Shown here: positions 1-8,513 of the stretch, piece by piece | Numbering within the stretch: position 1 is the stretch's first letter | Layout of the letters: each line of letters starts with the position of its first letter | Assembly (NCBI RefSeq): GCF_001953745.1 | Contig: NZ_LWLN01000001.1 | Location: 620,001-684,000 of the forward strand | DNA: 64,000 nt | Direction: 5' to 3' | DNA from: Natrinema saccharevitans | Lineage (GTDB): Archaea > Halobacteriota > Halobacteria > Halobacteriales > Natrialbaceae | The notes under the pieces: generated by a model | Databases searched by the model: none | What the model was told of the DNA's origin: nothing | The model's input: the letters and a program-made list of their open reading frames with translations, nothing else | Position numbers and translations under genes: made by a program

Positions 1-158
1 GTCTCGCTGGTGAGGTTCCGGCGGTGGGCCTCGAGGTAGGCCTCGCGAGAGAGCGAGGGCGCGCCCGTCGCTGTCGCGGCTTCCTCGAGGATGGTCGTCC
101 GATCCCGCCGGGGGACGGCGAGCGTGTAGTCGAGGTCGAAGACGACCGCGCGTGGCAT
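1..158 (-). CDS. HAD-superfamily hydrolase, N-terminal part (cut by window edge)
   Basis: Reading leftwards from an ATG at 156-158, the frame stays open to the window edge and gives about 52 residues beginning MPRAVVFDLDYTLAVPRR. The DLDYT sequence is HAD motif I (DxDxT), whose first Asp is the phosphoryl-accepting nucleophile in this family. A basic stretch and an amphipathic helix follow, as in the start of a HAD cap region. Only the N-terminus is visible, so the substrate (a phosphomonoester, for example) cannot be named. Confidence 0.75.
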   Translation of the reverse strand, partial: MPRAVVFDLDYTLAVPRRDRTTILEEAATATGAPSLSREAYLEAHRRNLTSE

Positions 159-408
159 GGGTATGTGAGGGGGCTCGAGCGGATTGAAGCTATCCCTTCC
201 GGTCGGCGGTTGTATCGGAGCTTCGGGCCGTGGCTGCTGGGCCGGTTCGCGACCGGGATCGACGAATGGGGTGTGGCCTTCTATCGTGACAACACGGAGT
301 AGCCACGCCCTCCCCAACCGATTCGCTCGCACGGTTTCGTCGGCCGTCCTCACTCGTCGTTCGGCCGACCGACAGCGTGCGCCACCGCACAGCGGCCGCG
401 TTGGTCGC

Positions 409-1740
409 TCACTCCTCGGTCGCTCGAGGGGCGATCCTCCGCCCGCGCTCGAGCAGGGCGATCCCGATCGGTTCGAGCCGGCTCGAGTACTGCATGAGCG
501 AGGTGCCGAGGACGCTCATCACGAGGACGTAGCCGACGGTGAACGCGTACATCGCGTTCGCAGTCGCGGGAGCGAGACCGCCGCCGGCCCCCGAGAGCGC
601 GAGGCTCGCGATGATCAGCGAGAACTCGCCGCGGGTGGCCATCCCGAAGCCGACACGGAGCGAGCGGCGGTCGTCGAGGCCGTAGATGCGGCCGCCGAGA
701 TAGCCGCTGACCAGTTTGGTCGGCGTCGTCACGACCACGGCGGCGGCGATCGTTCCGAGGATCGAGAGCGTGAACAGTCCGGGATCGGTGACGAGCCCGA
801 TCCAGAAGAAAAAGATCGCGGCGAAGGCGTCCCGCAGGGGCTCGAGCAGTCGCTCTAAGTCGTGGACGTGGTCGGTCGAGGAGAAGGCCATCCCGACGAA
901 GAAGGCGGCGACGGCCTCGCTGACTCCAAGCGCGTACGCGATGCCGGCCACGAGGATCGTCACGCCGAGCGCGCGGACGACGAGGAACTCGTTGCTGTCG
1001 ACCTCGAGGAACCGCTGGAAGAAGCCGGTGCCGTAGGTGACCAGCGCGAGCAGGCCGACGATGACCCCGACCGCGATCGCGATCTGTCCCGCGGCCGCGC
1101 CGATATCGCCGCCGCCGAGTACCAGCGCGGACGCGATCGCCAGATAGACCGCGATGAACAGGTCCTCGTAGACGAGCGTCCCCAGCATCGGCTCGGACTC
1201 GCTGTTGGCGATCCACCCCAGATCGAGCAGCGATTTGGTGATGATCGCGCTCGAGGAGATATAGACGATCCCCGCGGTCAGCAAGGCCGCGAGAGCGTTT
1301 CCGAAGACGAGATAGCCGAAGAGCAGGCCGATACCGAAGTTGACGACCAGATCGACGGTCCCGGCCTTCCCGATCCGGTCCTTGCTCGCGAGCAAGCGAT
1401 CCAGGTTGAACTCGAGGCCGAGGAACAAAAGCAGGAGGACGATCCCGAGTTCCGCGCCGACGACGACGAAGTCGGTCTCGCCGAGCGCGAGGCCGCCGAC
1501 CGCCGCGAGGAGGTCGGTCCCGGCGATGGTTACCTCGGGAACGGTGGCGGTGAGAGGACCGATCCCGACTTCGCTGCCGGCAAGCGCCGGGAGTTCGCCC
1601 AGCACGTTCGAACCGAGTACCATCCCGGCGACGATGTAGAACGGGATCACCGACTGGTCGATCCGATTCGCGAGGACGCCGACGAGCGCGACCGCCGTGA
1701 ACAGCAGTCCGATGTCGACGAGGACCGTCTCAGTCGCCAC
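409..1740 (-). CDS. Cation:proton antiporter, CPA2 (KefB/KhtU) family
   Basis: A 443-residue integral membrane protein with a GTG start (V-ATETVLVDIG). It has roughly 12 hydrophobic segments in the CPA2 pattern, including an early PFYIVAGMVLG segment and a later LLLLFLGLEFNLD segment that resembles the family's FLIGLE-type motif. No RCK domain is fused to it. The gene immediately upstream on the same strand, 33 bases away, encodes a stand-alone RCK_C protein, so the two probably form one K+ (or Na+)/H+ antiporter with its regulator, as in KhtU/KhtT. It would act in the cytoplasmic membrane in ion and pH homeostasis. The transported cation is an inference. Confidence 0.85.
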   Translation of the reverse strand: MATETVLVDIGLLFTAVALVGVLANRIDQSVIPFYIVAGMVLGSNVLGELPALAGSEVGIGPLTATVPEVTIAGTDLLAAVGGLALGETDFVVVGAELGIVLLLLFLGLEFNLDRLLASKDRIGKAGTVDLVVNFGIGLLFGYLVFGNALAALLTAGIVYISSSAIITKSLLDLGWIANSESEPMLGTLVYEDLFIAVYLAIASALVLGGGDIGAAAGQIAIAVGVIVGLLALVTYGTGFFQRFLEVDSNEFLVVRALGVTILVAGIAYALGVSEAVAAFFVGMAFSSTDHVHDLERLLEPLRDAFAAIFFFWIGLVTDPGLFTLSILGTIAAAVVVTTPTKLVSGYLGGRIYGLDDRRSLRVGFGMATRGEFSLIIASLALSGAGGGLAPATANAMYAFTVGYVLVMSVLGTSLMQYSSRLEPIGIALLERGRRIAPRATEE

Positions 1741-1773
1741 TACCGGTCACCTCCGGCAACCGCACGCTCCCGA

Positions 1774-2268
1774 TCACTCCTCGAGTCCGGTACCGAGCAT
1801 GCTCTCGAACTGTGCGCAGTCCTCGCGGTCGCCGATGACGACCAGCGTGTCGCCGACCTCGAGGACGGTCTCCGGCGTCGGCGGCGAAATCAGTTCCTCT
1901 CCGCGCTGGATGGCGACGACCGAGACGCCGGTCCGATCGCGGACGTTCGCCTCCGCGAGGCTCTGGCCGGCGACGTCGGCACCCTCGGCGACCCCGTACC
2001 ACTCGAGGTAGGTGTCGTCGGAGAGCATCGTCTCGACCTGCTCGGCCTGGACCGGCTGGAAGTACGCCCCCTCGAGGATCGTCCCGATCTTCCGGGCGAG
2101 TCGGTCCGAGGTCTCGAACAACTTCTCGCTGTCGCCGTCCGCGTCCGGCTTCAGGTAGACCTCGCGTTTCCCCGTGTTGTGAGTCACGATGACGAGTCGC
2201 TCGCCGTCGTCGAGTTCGACCTCGAACTTCTTCCCGACGCCGGGGAGGTCGCTCTCGTAGACAGTCAT
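1774..2268 (-). CDS. RCK_C (TrkA-C) regulatory subunit, KhtT-like
   Basis: A 164-residue soluble protein. Residues 1-75 form an N-terminal domain (MTVYESDLPGVGKKFEVEL). The C-terminal half is a TrkA-C/RCK_C domain with the typical ending EVGDTLVVIGDREDCAQFES. Length and architecture match KhtT, the regulatory subunit of KhtU, in which RCK_C binds a small ligand and gates the antiporter. It precedes the antiporter on the same strand. A TATA-like GTATTTAATA (minus strand, 2291-2300) lies about 27 bases from the ATG, so the mRNA is probably leaderless and covers both genes. Confidence 0.85.
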   Translation of the reverse strand: MTVYESDLPGVGKKFEVELDDGERLVIVTHNTGKREVYLKPDADGDSEKLFETSDRLARKIGTILEGAYFQPVQAEQVETMLSDDTYLEWYGVAEGADVAGQSLAEANVRDRTGVSVVAIQRGEELISPPTPETVLEVGDTLVVIGDREDCAQFESMLGTGLEE

Positions 2269-2290
2269 ACGTATGGGTTCGAAGCCGGCG

Positions 2291-2300
2291 TATTAAATAC
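2291..2300 (-). promoter_or_regulatory. TATA box of the antiporter operon
   Basis: GTATTTAATA on the minus strand is centred about 27 bases before the ATG at 2268. This is the spacing expected for an archaeal TATA box and a leaderless transcript. Confidence 0.6.
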
Positions 2301-2460
2301 CGTTCCCACGCCCGTCTCGACGCCGGCGACTGCGGTGCCCGTCGTAACGACGTTCGAGCGGCGGCCGACGCGAGCGGTTCGTCCGGAGTCTCGTCACCGT
2401 GTCTCGAGAGTGCCACAGAGCGGTCGTGGGGACACCGGGAAATCGGGACCGTCGACCGTC

Positions 2461-3879
2461 TCAGTCCCGGAGGTGCCCGCCCAGGACCTTCGCCGCCACG
2501 AGGACGGGATCCCAGGTGGTGTTAAACGGCGGTGCGTACGCGAGGTCGTAGTTCTCGAGGTCGGCGACGGTCGCTCCTTCCGAGAGCGCGGCGACGACGG
2601 CGTGGCTCCGGTGGACCGCGCCCTCGCCGTACTCGCTGGTGAGGCTGGCACCGAGGACGCGCCCGGAGTCGCGGTCGGCGGTCAGCGTGATCCGGACGTT
2701 CCCGCCCTTGGGGTAGTAGCCCGCCCGCGACTTCGCCGTCACCGTCTCGCTGACGGGGTCGAACCCAGCCGCCCGGGCCTCCTCGTGATCCAGGATTCCG
2801 GTACGGGCCGCTTCAACCTCGAAGGCCTTGACCGCGGCCGTCCCGGCGACGCCGCCGCCCTCCGTCGGGCTTCCGGTGACCGTCTCCCCGATCGCCCGCC
2901 CGTGGCGGTTGGCCGTCAGCGCGAGCGGGACGTAGGTCGGCTCGCCCGTGACGACGTGTGTCGCCTCCGCGCAGTCGCCCGCGGCGTAGACGTCGGGGGC
3001 GCTCGTCTCGCGATAAGCGTCGGTCGCGATCGCGCCGGTCTCGCCCAGTTCGATCCCGGCGGCTTCAGCGAGGGCCGTCCGCGGTCGCACGCCGGTGCCG
3101 AGCAGGACCATCTCGACCGGGACCCGATCGTCGGCGGTGGCGACGGCCTCGACGCGGTCGCCGCCCTCGAGTGCCGTGACCTCGGCCCCGAGACGGAGCG
3201 CGATGGCTTCCTCCCGGAGGTGGTCGGCGACGTACTCGCTGGTCTCGTCGCTGAAGCCCTTCAAGACGCGGTCGCCGCGCTGAAAGAGGTTCACCTCGAA
3301 CCCGTTGGCCGCGAGTGCCTCGGCCATCTCGATCCCGATGTAACCGCCGCCGACGACGCCGACGGGGCCGGTACAGTCCTCGAGGTAGCGACAGGCCGGC
3401 CCCCGGTCGGGCTGTTGGAAGCCCTCGCCGTCGCGAGCGCGGGCGACGTACTCGCGGAGTTCCTTCCCGTCGCTCATCGAGCCGAGGGTGTAGACGCCCT
3501 CGCGGTCGGTGCCGTCGATCGACGGGACGACGGCTTCCGCGCCGGTCGCGATCAGGAGCTCACCGTAGGACTGCGTGACGGTCCCCGACTCGCGTTCGGC
3601 GGTGACGGTCCGGGCGTCGGTATCGATCGCGACGACCTCGTGGCCCGTCCGGAGATCGATGTCGCGCTCCTCGCGGAACTCCTCGGGCGTGACCGAAACG
3701 AGGGCCTCGAGCGACTGGATCTCCCCCTTGACGTAGTAGGGCAGCCCACAGGCTCCGTAGGACACCCACTCGCCCTTCTCGAAGACGACGATCTCGCGGT
3801 CGGGAGCCTCGCGTCTGGCCTTGCTCGCCGCGGACATTCCGGCTGCGTCACCGCCGACGACGACGAACGGATCGCTCAT
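2461..3879 (-). CDS. FAD-dependent NAD(P)H oxidase / CoA-disulfide reductase family protein
   Basis: About 472 residues from the ATG at 3877-3879 (MSDPFVVVGGDAAGMSAA). An upstream in-frame ATG at 3906 would add nine residues with no conservation signal. It has an N-terminal FAD-binding fold (VVVGGDAAGMSA), the single redox cysteine of the CoADR/NOX class in SYGACGLPYY (Cys44), a central NAD(P)H Rossmann motif (VGVVGGGYIGIEMAE), an FAD motif (DVYAAGDCAE) and a C-terminal dimerisation domain. The family reduces CoA disulfide, O2 or polysulfide. Haloarchaea use gamma-glutamylcysteine as their main thiol, so the physiological substrate is open. Confidence 0.85.
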   Translation of the reverse strand: MSDPFVVVGGDAAGMSAASKARREAPDREIVVFEKGEWVSYGACGLPYYVKGEIQSLEALVSVTPEEFREERDIDLRTGHEVVAIDTDARTVTAERESGTVTQSYGELLIATGAEAVVPSIDGTDREGVYTLGSMSDGKELREYVARARDGEGFQQPDRGPACRYLEDCTGPVGVVGGGYIGIEMAEALAANGFEVNLFQRGDRVLKGFSDETSEYVADHLREEAIALRLGAEVTALEGGDRVEAVATADDRVPVEMVLLGTGVRPRTALAEAAGIELGETGAIATDAYRETSAPDVYAAGDCAEATHVVTGEPTYVPLALTANRHGRAIGETVTGSPTEGGGVAGTAAVKAFEVEAARTGILDHEEARAAGFDPVSETVTAKSRAGYYPKGGNVRITLTADRDSGRVLGASLTSEYGEGAVHRSHAVVAALSEGATVADLENYDLAYAPPFNTTWDPVLVAAKVLGGHLRD

Positions 3880-3880
3880 A

Positions 3881-3896
3881 CCGACCGTGTGGTCGG
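3881..3896. promoter_or_regulatory. Short palindrome at the start of the NOX/CoADR gene
   Basis: CCGACC-GTGT-GGTCGG is a perfect 6-bp inverted repeat ending one base before the start codon. A TATA-like stretch lies around 3902-3910, so the palindrome would sit on the transcription start. It could be an operator or a tiny leader hairpin; function is inference. Confidence 0.3.
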
Positions 3897-3926
3897 GGAG
3901 ACACATAACTGCTGACCGGCCGCGGC

Positions 3927-3942
3927 GGTCCGGACCCGGACC
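3927..3942. terminator. GC-rich inverted repeat between the HxlR and NOX genes
   Basis: GGTCCGG-AC-CCGGACC is a perfect 7-bp inverted repeat located 20 bases after the HxlR stop codon. It may end the HxlR transcript, but no T-run follows, so this is weak. Confidence 0.3.
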
Positions 3943-3962
3943 GGACCACGGGGACGCCTGAC

Positions 3963-4337
3963 TCAGGCGATCGAATCCGATTCGTCCGCCGCGGCCGCGA
4001 GGTGTTCTCGCCCCCAGTCGCGCATCGCCGTGATGACCGGCTCGAGCGACTGGCCGAGGTCGGTCAGCGAGTACTCGACGCGGACCGGTTTCTCGTTGAC
4101 GATCTCGCGGTTCACGAGTCGTTTCTCCTCTAAATCCTCAAGGGCATCCGAGAGGACCTTGCTCGAGATACCGCCGACCTCCTCCTCGAGGGCGTTGAAC
4201 CCCAGCGGTCCGTTCTCGAGCAGCCGGTGGACGATGACGGTGTGCCACTTTTTGCCAAGTAGCGTCGCGGTCGAGGTGATCGGACACCACTCCTCGCCCG
4301 CACACCAGACCTCGAGTTCCCGTGGCGACTCTTCCAT
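3963..4337 (-). CDS. HxlR-family winged-helix transcriptional regulator
   Basis: 124 residues from the ATG at 4335-4337 (MEESPRELEVWCAGEEWC). An open frame extends upstream to 4478 but crosses the promoter region and has no family similarity. It shows the HxlR layout: an N-terminal cysteine pair (WCAGEEWCP), then a helix-turn-helix (LGKKWHTVIVHRLLENG, FNALEEEVGGISSKVLS) and a wing (VEYSLTDLGQSL). HxlR proteins are often redox- or electrophile-responsive repressors. It is divergent from a thioredoxin-reductase-like gene, with inverted repeats between them, so it probably controls that gene and itself. Confidence 0.88.
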   Translation of the reverse strand: MEESPRELEVWCAGEEWCPITSTATLLGKKWHTVIVHRLLENGPLGFNALEEEVGGISSKVLSDALEDLEEKRLVNREIVNEKPVRVEYSLTDLGQSLEPVITAMRDWGREHLAAAADESDSIA

Positions 4338-4367
4338 GTGCGCGAGTAGGCTCCGGAGCCGTTTATA

Positions 4368-4382
4368 GTTACTTCTCGTAAC
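4368..4382. promoter_or_regulatory. Candidate HxlR operator
   Basis: GTTAC-TTCTC-GTAAC is a perfect 5-bp inverted repeat with a 5-base spacer, overlapping the TATA-like region (gtttatagtt) of the HxlR gene. A related site lies at 4479-4493. Position and symmetry suggest autoregulation. Confidence 0.5.
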
Positions 4383-4478
4383 CGACTTACTGAGAGTTAG
4401 TTGACACCGTCGAACGAGCGGGCCGGCCCGTCGTCGGCTCCGGAGACGGCGGTCCCGAACTGCTATCGTGGGGGCCAC

Positions 4479-4493
4479 TTACCGAGACGTAAC
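4479..4493. promoter_or_regulatory. Second candidate operator, flavoprotein side
   Basis: TTAC-CGAGAC-GTAA(C) repeats the half-sites of 4368-4382 with a 6-base spacer. It lies about 60 bases before the divergent flavoprotein gene, followed by a TATA-like agttatacgtaa at about 4516-4528. Confidence 0.45.
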
Positions 4494-4549
4494 CGAGTTA
4501 CCGCTTCGATAGCTGATAGTTATACGTAAGCGGCCGTAATCGGGCTACC

Positions 4550-5596
4550 ATGAGTGAGTCAGACGAGACGACCAGCGATTCGATCGCAGCAGACCGCCGG
4601 TACGACGTCGCCGTCGTCGGCGGCGGTCCGGCGGGGCTGACGACCGCACTGTACGCCGCGCGACTCGGCCACGAGACCGCCGTCTTCGACCGCGGCGGCG
4701 GCCGCGCGGCCATGATGCAGGAGACACACAACGTCATCGGGACGCCGGAGTCGGTGTCGGGCAACGAGTTCCTCTCGACGGCCGTCGACCAGCTCCGGTT
4801 CTACGGTGCCGACTACCGGCGGGAGTTCGTGACCGGTATCGAACGCGACGGGGACTCGTTCGACCTCGAGACGGCCGAGGGACCTGCCGTCGCTGACCGC
4901 GTCGTCCTCGCGACCGGCTTCAGCGACGAGCGGCCCGACCCGCCGCTGCCCCGGACCGGCCGCGGGCTGCACTACTGCCTGCACTGTGACGCCTACATGT
5001 TCGTCGACGAGTCGGTCTACGTGATGGGCCACGGGGAGAGCGCCGCCTACGTCGCGATGATCATGCTGAATTTCACCGACGACGTCGACCTGTTGCTGCG
5101 AGGCGACGAGCCGACCTGGAGCGACGAGACCGCGACCCTGCTCGAGGGCCATCCCGTCGATATCGTCCGCGAGGACGTGACCGGCGTCCGAAACGGCGAC
5201 GACGGCTGGCTCGAGGCGCTCGAGTTCGACGACGGCTCCGTTCGCGAGTACCGCGGCGGCTTCGCCATGTACGGCAGCGATTACAACAACGACCTCGCGG
5301 CGTCGCTGGGCGCGGACCTGAACGACGACGGGACGGTCGCCGTCGACGACCACGGCCGCACGAGCGTCGACGGGCTCTACGCCGTCGGCGATCTGACGCC
5401 CGGCCACAACCAGATTCCCGTCGCGATGGGCCAGGGCGCGAAGGCCGGACTCGCGATCCACAAGGAACTGCGGGCGTTCCCGAAGTCCCTCGAGGAACTC
5501 GAGGCCGAAGGGTCGGTTTCGGCGAGCGACGTTCCCGCGATGCCGGCCGAGTTGCGAGACCGGGCGAGCGATCACACCTCGACGGCCGACGATTGA
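4550..5596 (+). CDS. Thioredoxin-reductase-like FAD-dependent oxidoreductase
   Basis: 348 residues. It has an FAD-binding dinucleotide fold (VAVVGGGPAGLTTALYAAR, residues 20-38), a redox pair in HYCLHCDAY (Cys143, Cys146; canonical TrxB has CATCD), a second nucleotide domain containing the altered motif VMGHGESAAYVA, and the C-terminal FAD motif GLYAVGDLTPGHNQIPVAMG. The layout is that of bacterial-type thioredoxin reductase. The Arg-rich NADPH-binding HRRxxxR motif is not evident, so the electron donor may differ from NADPH, as in ferredoxin-dependent or halophile-specific variants. It is divergent from and probably controlled by the HxlR gene. A redox role is likely; the partner protein is unknown. 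Confidence 0.82.
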   Translation: MSESDETTSDSIAADRRYDVAVVGGGPAGLTTALYAARLGHETAVFDRGGGRAAMMQETHNVIGTPESVSGNEFLSTAVDQLRFYGADYRREFVTGIERDGDSFDLETAEGPAVADRVVLATGFSDERPDPPLPRTGRGLHYCLHCDAYMFVDESVYVMGHGESAAYVAMIMLNFTDDVDLLLRGDEPTWSDETATLLEGHPVDIVREDVTGVRNGDDGWLEALEFDDGSVREYRGGFAMYGSDYNNDLAASLGADLNDDGTVAVDDHGRTSVDGLYAVGDLTPGHNQIPVAMGQGAKAGLAIHKELRAFPKSLEELEAEGSVSASDVPAMPAELRDRASDHTSTADD

Positions 5597-5795
5597 TCCC
5601 GTGAGAGTGGCACCACCGAGCGGCTCTAGTCGTCGCTGACCCACCGGTTCGCGGGAGCGAGCCGCGCGCGCGCAGTCTCGGAGCCGGTTCCTGCGTGGTC
5701 TGTCTTTTTCCAACTGGTTCGAGAACGGTCTTTCATGTCCGTCGCATCGTCGCTCGACGCCACCGCACTCGACGGGTCGGTCCGCGGGACGGGTG

Positions 5796-7664
5796 ATGGC
5801 GGTGGCTGAATCCGACGCGTATCCGCCGATCGAGGCCTACGGCGTCGTCGGCAACCGCGAGACCTGTGCGCTGGTCGCGCCGGACGGGTCGATCGACTGG
5901 TTCCCCTTTCCGCACCTCGAGTCGCCGAGTATCTTCGCCGCGATTCTCGACGCCGACCGCGGCGGCCGGTTTCGAGTCGCACCGACCGACGCCTTCGAGA
6001 CGGCCCAGCGGTACGTCGACGACACGAACGTTCTCGAGACGACTTTTTACGCTGACGGCGGCACGGCGACGGTGACGGACTTCCTGCCGCCGGCCGACCG
6101 TACCGACCATCCGCGGAAGGTCCTCTACCGAAAGGCCGCGTGTACGGACGGGGCCGTCGATCTCGCCGTCGAACTCGAACCGCGGTTCGAGTACGGCCGT
6201 GCGGAGACGGCGATCGAACCGGTCGAGCAGGGTATCCTCACCGCGGGGGCCGAGGAACGAACGCTGCTCGAGAGTCCGATCGATCTCGAGATCGACGACG
6301 GTCGGGCCACCGGCGAGTCGTCGCTCGAGGCGGGGGAGACGGCGTGGTTCCTGCTCCGGTGTACGGGTTCCGAGGACGCCACAACGGATCCCGAGGCCGC
6401 GCTGGCTGAGACGATCGAGTACTGGAGCGACTGGGTACACAGCTGTGGCCCGGACGACGACTGCGCGTTCGAGGGGCCGTGGCACGAGCAGGTCGTCCGT
6501 TCACAACTCGTCCTCAAACTTCTGACTCACGCCGAAACGGGAGCGATCGCGGCTGCACCGACCACCTCACTGCCCGAGGACATCGGCGGCGTTCGCAACT
6601 GGGACTACCGCTTCAACTGGCTGCGAGACGCCGGATTCACCGTGCAGGCCCTGTTGAACCTCGGCACCGTCGAGGAGGCCAGCGACTACTTCGACTGGTT
6701 CATGGACCGCTGTCGGGCGGCCGATCCGGCCACGATCCAGCCGCTGTACGGCCTCCACGGCGAGTCGGACCTCGAGGAACGGGAACTCGACCACCTCGCG
6801 GGCTATCGCGGCTCGCGGCCGGTCCGGATCGGCAACGGGGCAGCCGAGCAGCGCCAGCTCGACGTCTACGGCGAACTCCTGCTGGCAGTCGACGAGATGC
6901 GCCAGCACGGCCGGGTGCTGGACGACGACGAGTGGGAACGAATTCGGGACGTCGTCGACTACGTCCGCGACGTCTGGGACGAGCCCGACGCGGGAATTTG
7001 GGAGGTACGGGGCGGGGAGAAACAGTTCGTCTACTCGAATGTCATGTGCTGGGTCGCCCTCGATCGCGGCATCGAGATCGCGGTCGAACGTGGCGGCGAC
7101 GCCCCGCTCGCGGCGTGGCGGGAGACCCGCGAAGCGATCCGGACGGACGTCCTCGAGAACGGCTACGACGAGGCCGTCGGCGCGTTCGTCCAGTCCTACG
7201 GGTCCGACGCGCTCGACGCGACGGGACTGTTGCTCCCGCTCGTCGGCTTCCTGCCGTTCGACGACGACCGCGTCCGCGGGACGATCGACGCGATCGAGCG
7301 GGAACTGGGCGACGACGACGTCTTCGTCTCGCGGTACGACGGCGACGACGGGCTCCCGGGCGAGGAGGGCGCGTTCGTCCTCTGCTCGTGCTGGCTCGTC
7401 GACGCGCTCGCGCTCTCCGGGCGCGTCGAGGCGGCACAGTCCCGGTTCGAGTCGCTGCTCGAGTACCTGAACCCGCTGGGGCTGTTCGCGGAGGAGATCG
7501 ACCCGACGACGGGGGCGTACCTCGGGAATTACCCGCAGGCGTTCAGCCACATCGGGATCGTCAACAGCGCCCTCTATCTCGGCTACGTCCGGGGAGCCGA
7601 GACGTCCGGACCGCCACCGATGGGGATTCGGCTCGGCGAGCCGGCCGTTTCGCTCGGGGAGTGA
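5796..7664 (+). CDS. Glycoside hydrolase family 15 protein (glucoamylase/trehalase-like)
   Basis: About 622 residues. An in-frame GTG lies directly before the chosen ATG. The N-terminal beta-sandwich domain starts IEAYGVVGNRETCALVAPDG. The (alpha/alpha)6 catalytic domain carries the GH15 signature LPEDIGGVRNWDYRFNWLRD, and the C-terminal catalytic region is GLFAEEIDPTTGAYLGNY followed by PQAFSHIGIVNS. In this family two Glu residues hydrolyse terminal alpha-glucosyl bonds with inversion. Archaeal and actinobacterial relatives of this architecture include both glucoamylases and trehalases, and the sequence alone does not separate them. No signal peptide is seen, so it is probably cytoplasmic. 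Confidence 0.9.
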   Translation: MAVAESDAYPPIEAYGVVGNRETCALVAPDGSIDWFPFPHLESPSIFAAILDADRGGRFRVAPTDAFETAQRYVDDTNVLETTFYADGGTATVTDFLPPADRTDHPRKVLYRKAACTDGAVDLAVELEPRFEYGRAETAIEPVEQGILTAGAEERTLLESPIDLEIDDGRATGESSLEAGETAWFLLRCTGSEDATTDPEAALAETIEYWSDWVHSCGPDDDCAFEGPWHEQVVRSQLVLKLLTHAETGAIAAAPTTSLPEDIGGVRNWDYRFNWLRDAGFTVQALLNLGTVEEASDYFDWFMDRCRAADPATIQPLYGLHGESDLEERELDHLAGYRGSRPVRIGNGAAEQRQLDVYGELLLAVDEMRQHGRVLDDDEWERIRDVVDYVRDVWDEPDAGIWEVRGGEKQFVYSNVMCWVALDRGIEIAVERGGDAPLAAWRETREAIRTDVLENGYDEAVGAFVQSYGSDALDATGLLLPLVGFLPFDDDRVRGTIDAIERELGDDDVFVSRYDGDDGLPGEEGAFVLCSCWLVDALALSGRVEAAQSRFESLLEYLNPLGLFAEEIDPTTGAYLGNYPQAFSHIGIVNSALYLGYVRGAETSGPPPMGIRLGEPAVSLGE

Positions 7665-7756
7665 GTCCCCCGATCGTCGGCCGGCCGACGGCGCGTCGCG
7701 CCGGCGGACGTCACGCAGACGGAAGCGTTTTTTCGCCGCGCTGGGAGGATCGACGC

Positions 7757-8176
7757 ATGGCAGCACTCAGTGCCCACCACGTCGGTCTCACGGTCAGCGA
7801 TCTCGAGGAGACGCTCGCGTTCTACCGCGATACCCTCGATCTCACCGTTGCCGATCGGTTCGCCGTCGGCGGCGAGGCCTTCTCCGACGCCGTCGGAGTC
7901 GAAGACGCGAGCGCCGATCTCGCACACCTCGAGGCCGACGGCGTCCGGATCGAACTCGTCGAGTACGAGCCGGAAGCCCGGGGCTCGCCCGCGGCGGGGC
8001 TCAACCAGCCGGGAGCCGCCCACGTCGGGCTCTCGGTCGACGACCTCGAGGCCTTCGCCGCGGACCTGCCCGACGACGTGTCGACGATCAGCGGGCCGCG
8101 GACGACCGAGAGCGACACCACGATCATGTTCCTGCGCGATCCCGAGGGGAACCTGATCGAGGTCCTCGAGTCCTAA
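7757..8176 (+). CDS. VOC-family (glyoxalase/dioxygenase fold) protein
   Basis: 139 residues from the ATG at 7757; the same frame is open far upstream but only as a shadow of the GH15 gene. Two beta-alpha-beta-beta-beta modules are visible: HHVGLTVSDLEETLAFYRD and HVGLSVDDLEAFA, ending FLRDPEGNLIEVLES. Candidate metal ligands are His in the first strand, the Glu of RIELVEYEP, the His of AHVGLS and the Glu of NLIEVLE, as in lactoylglutathione lyase and methylmalonyl-CoA epimerase. The exact reaction cannot be deduced. Confidence 0.85.
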   Translation: MAALSAHHVGLTVSDLEETLAFYRDTLDLTVADRFAVGGEAFSDAVGVEDASADLAHLEADGVRIELVEYEPEARGSPAAGLNQPGAAHVGLSVDDLEAFAADLPDDVSTISGPRTTESDTTIMFLRDPEGNLIEVLES

Positions 8177-8513
8177 TACGGTTTGCCGTACCGGTGCAAC
8201 CGCAGAGCGGTCGCGGTCCCGCCGGCAACGCCTTCCAGTAGACCGTACGATCCCGGCAGTGCGCTCGCGCCCTACCGGTTGCAGGCGAGCGTCGATCGAA
8301 CCCGTTCGCGGAGGCGACTCGAGAGCGACTGCGACGTCGATTTCCGTCGGCTATCCATACCGTGTTCGATCAGGATACGATCGAAGTACGTGATGCCTGA
8401 AGGATTTGGAACGGCGTCGTGACGCGGCCGTCGCTCGCGGCGTTCGAGTCGAGGCCGTCGACCCGCGCGGGCCGGATAGCAACCTTTTCGACCGTCGCGG
8501 GGCCACTCCCGCC
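8177..8513. other. Intergenic region before pyrF
   Basis: I see no convincing gene. Directly after the VOC stop is a small inverted repeat, TACGG-TTTG-CCGTA (8177-8190), which may be a weak terminator. A short open frame in 8183-8422 has arginine-rich, low-complexity translation and was not accepted. Confidence 0.4.

Noticed and set aside
862-3915. Open frame of about 1,000 codons on the plus strand
   Set aside because: It runs antisense to three well-identified genes. Its translation is Asp/Arg/Val-rich with no domain, as expected for shadows in GC-rich haloarchaeal DNA.
4338-4478. N-terminal extension of the HxlR regulator by 47 residues
   Set aside because: The extension crosses the promoter and operator-like repeats and is basic without family similarity; the ATG at 4337 fits HxlR length.
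5626-5736. 36-codon minus-strand frame beginning MKDRSRTSWKKTDHAGTG
   Set aside because: Plausible composition but no promoter, no recognised family and only 36 codons; not enough support for a gene.
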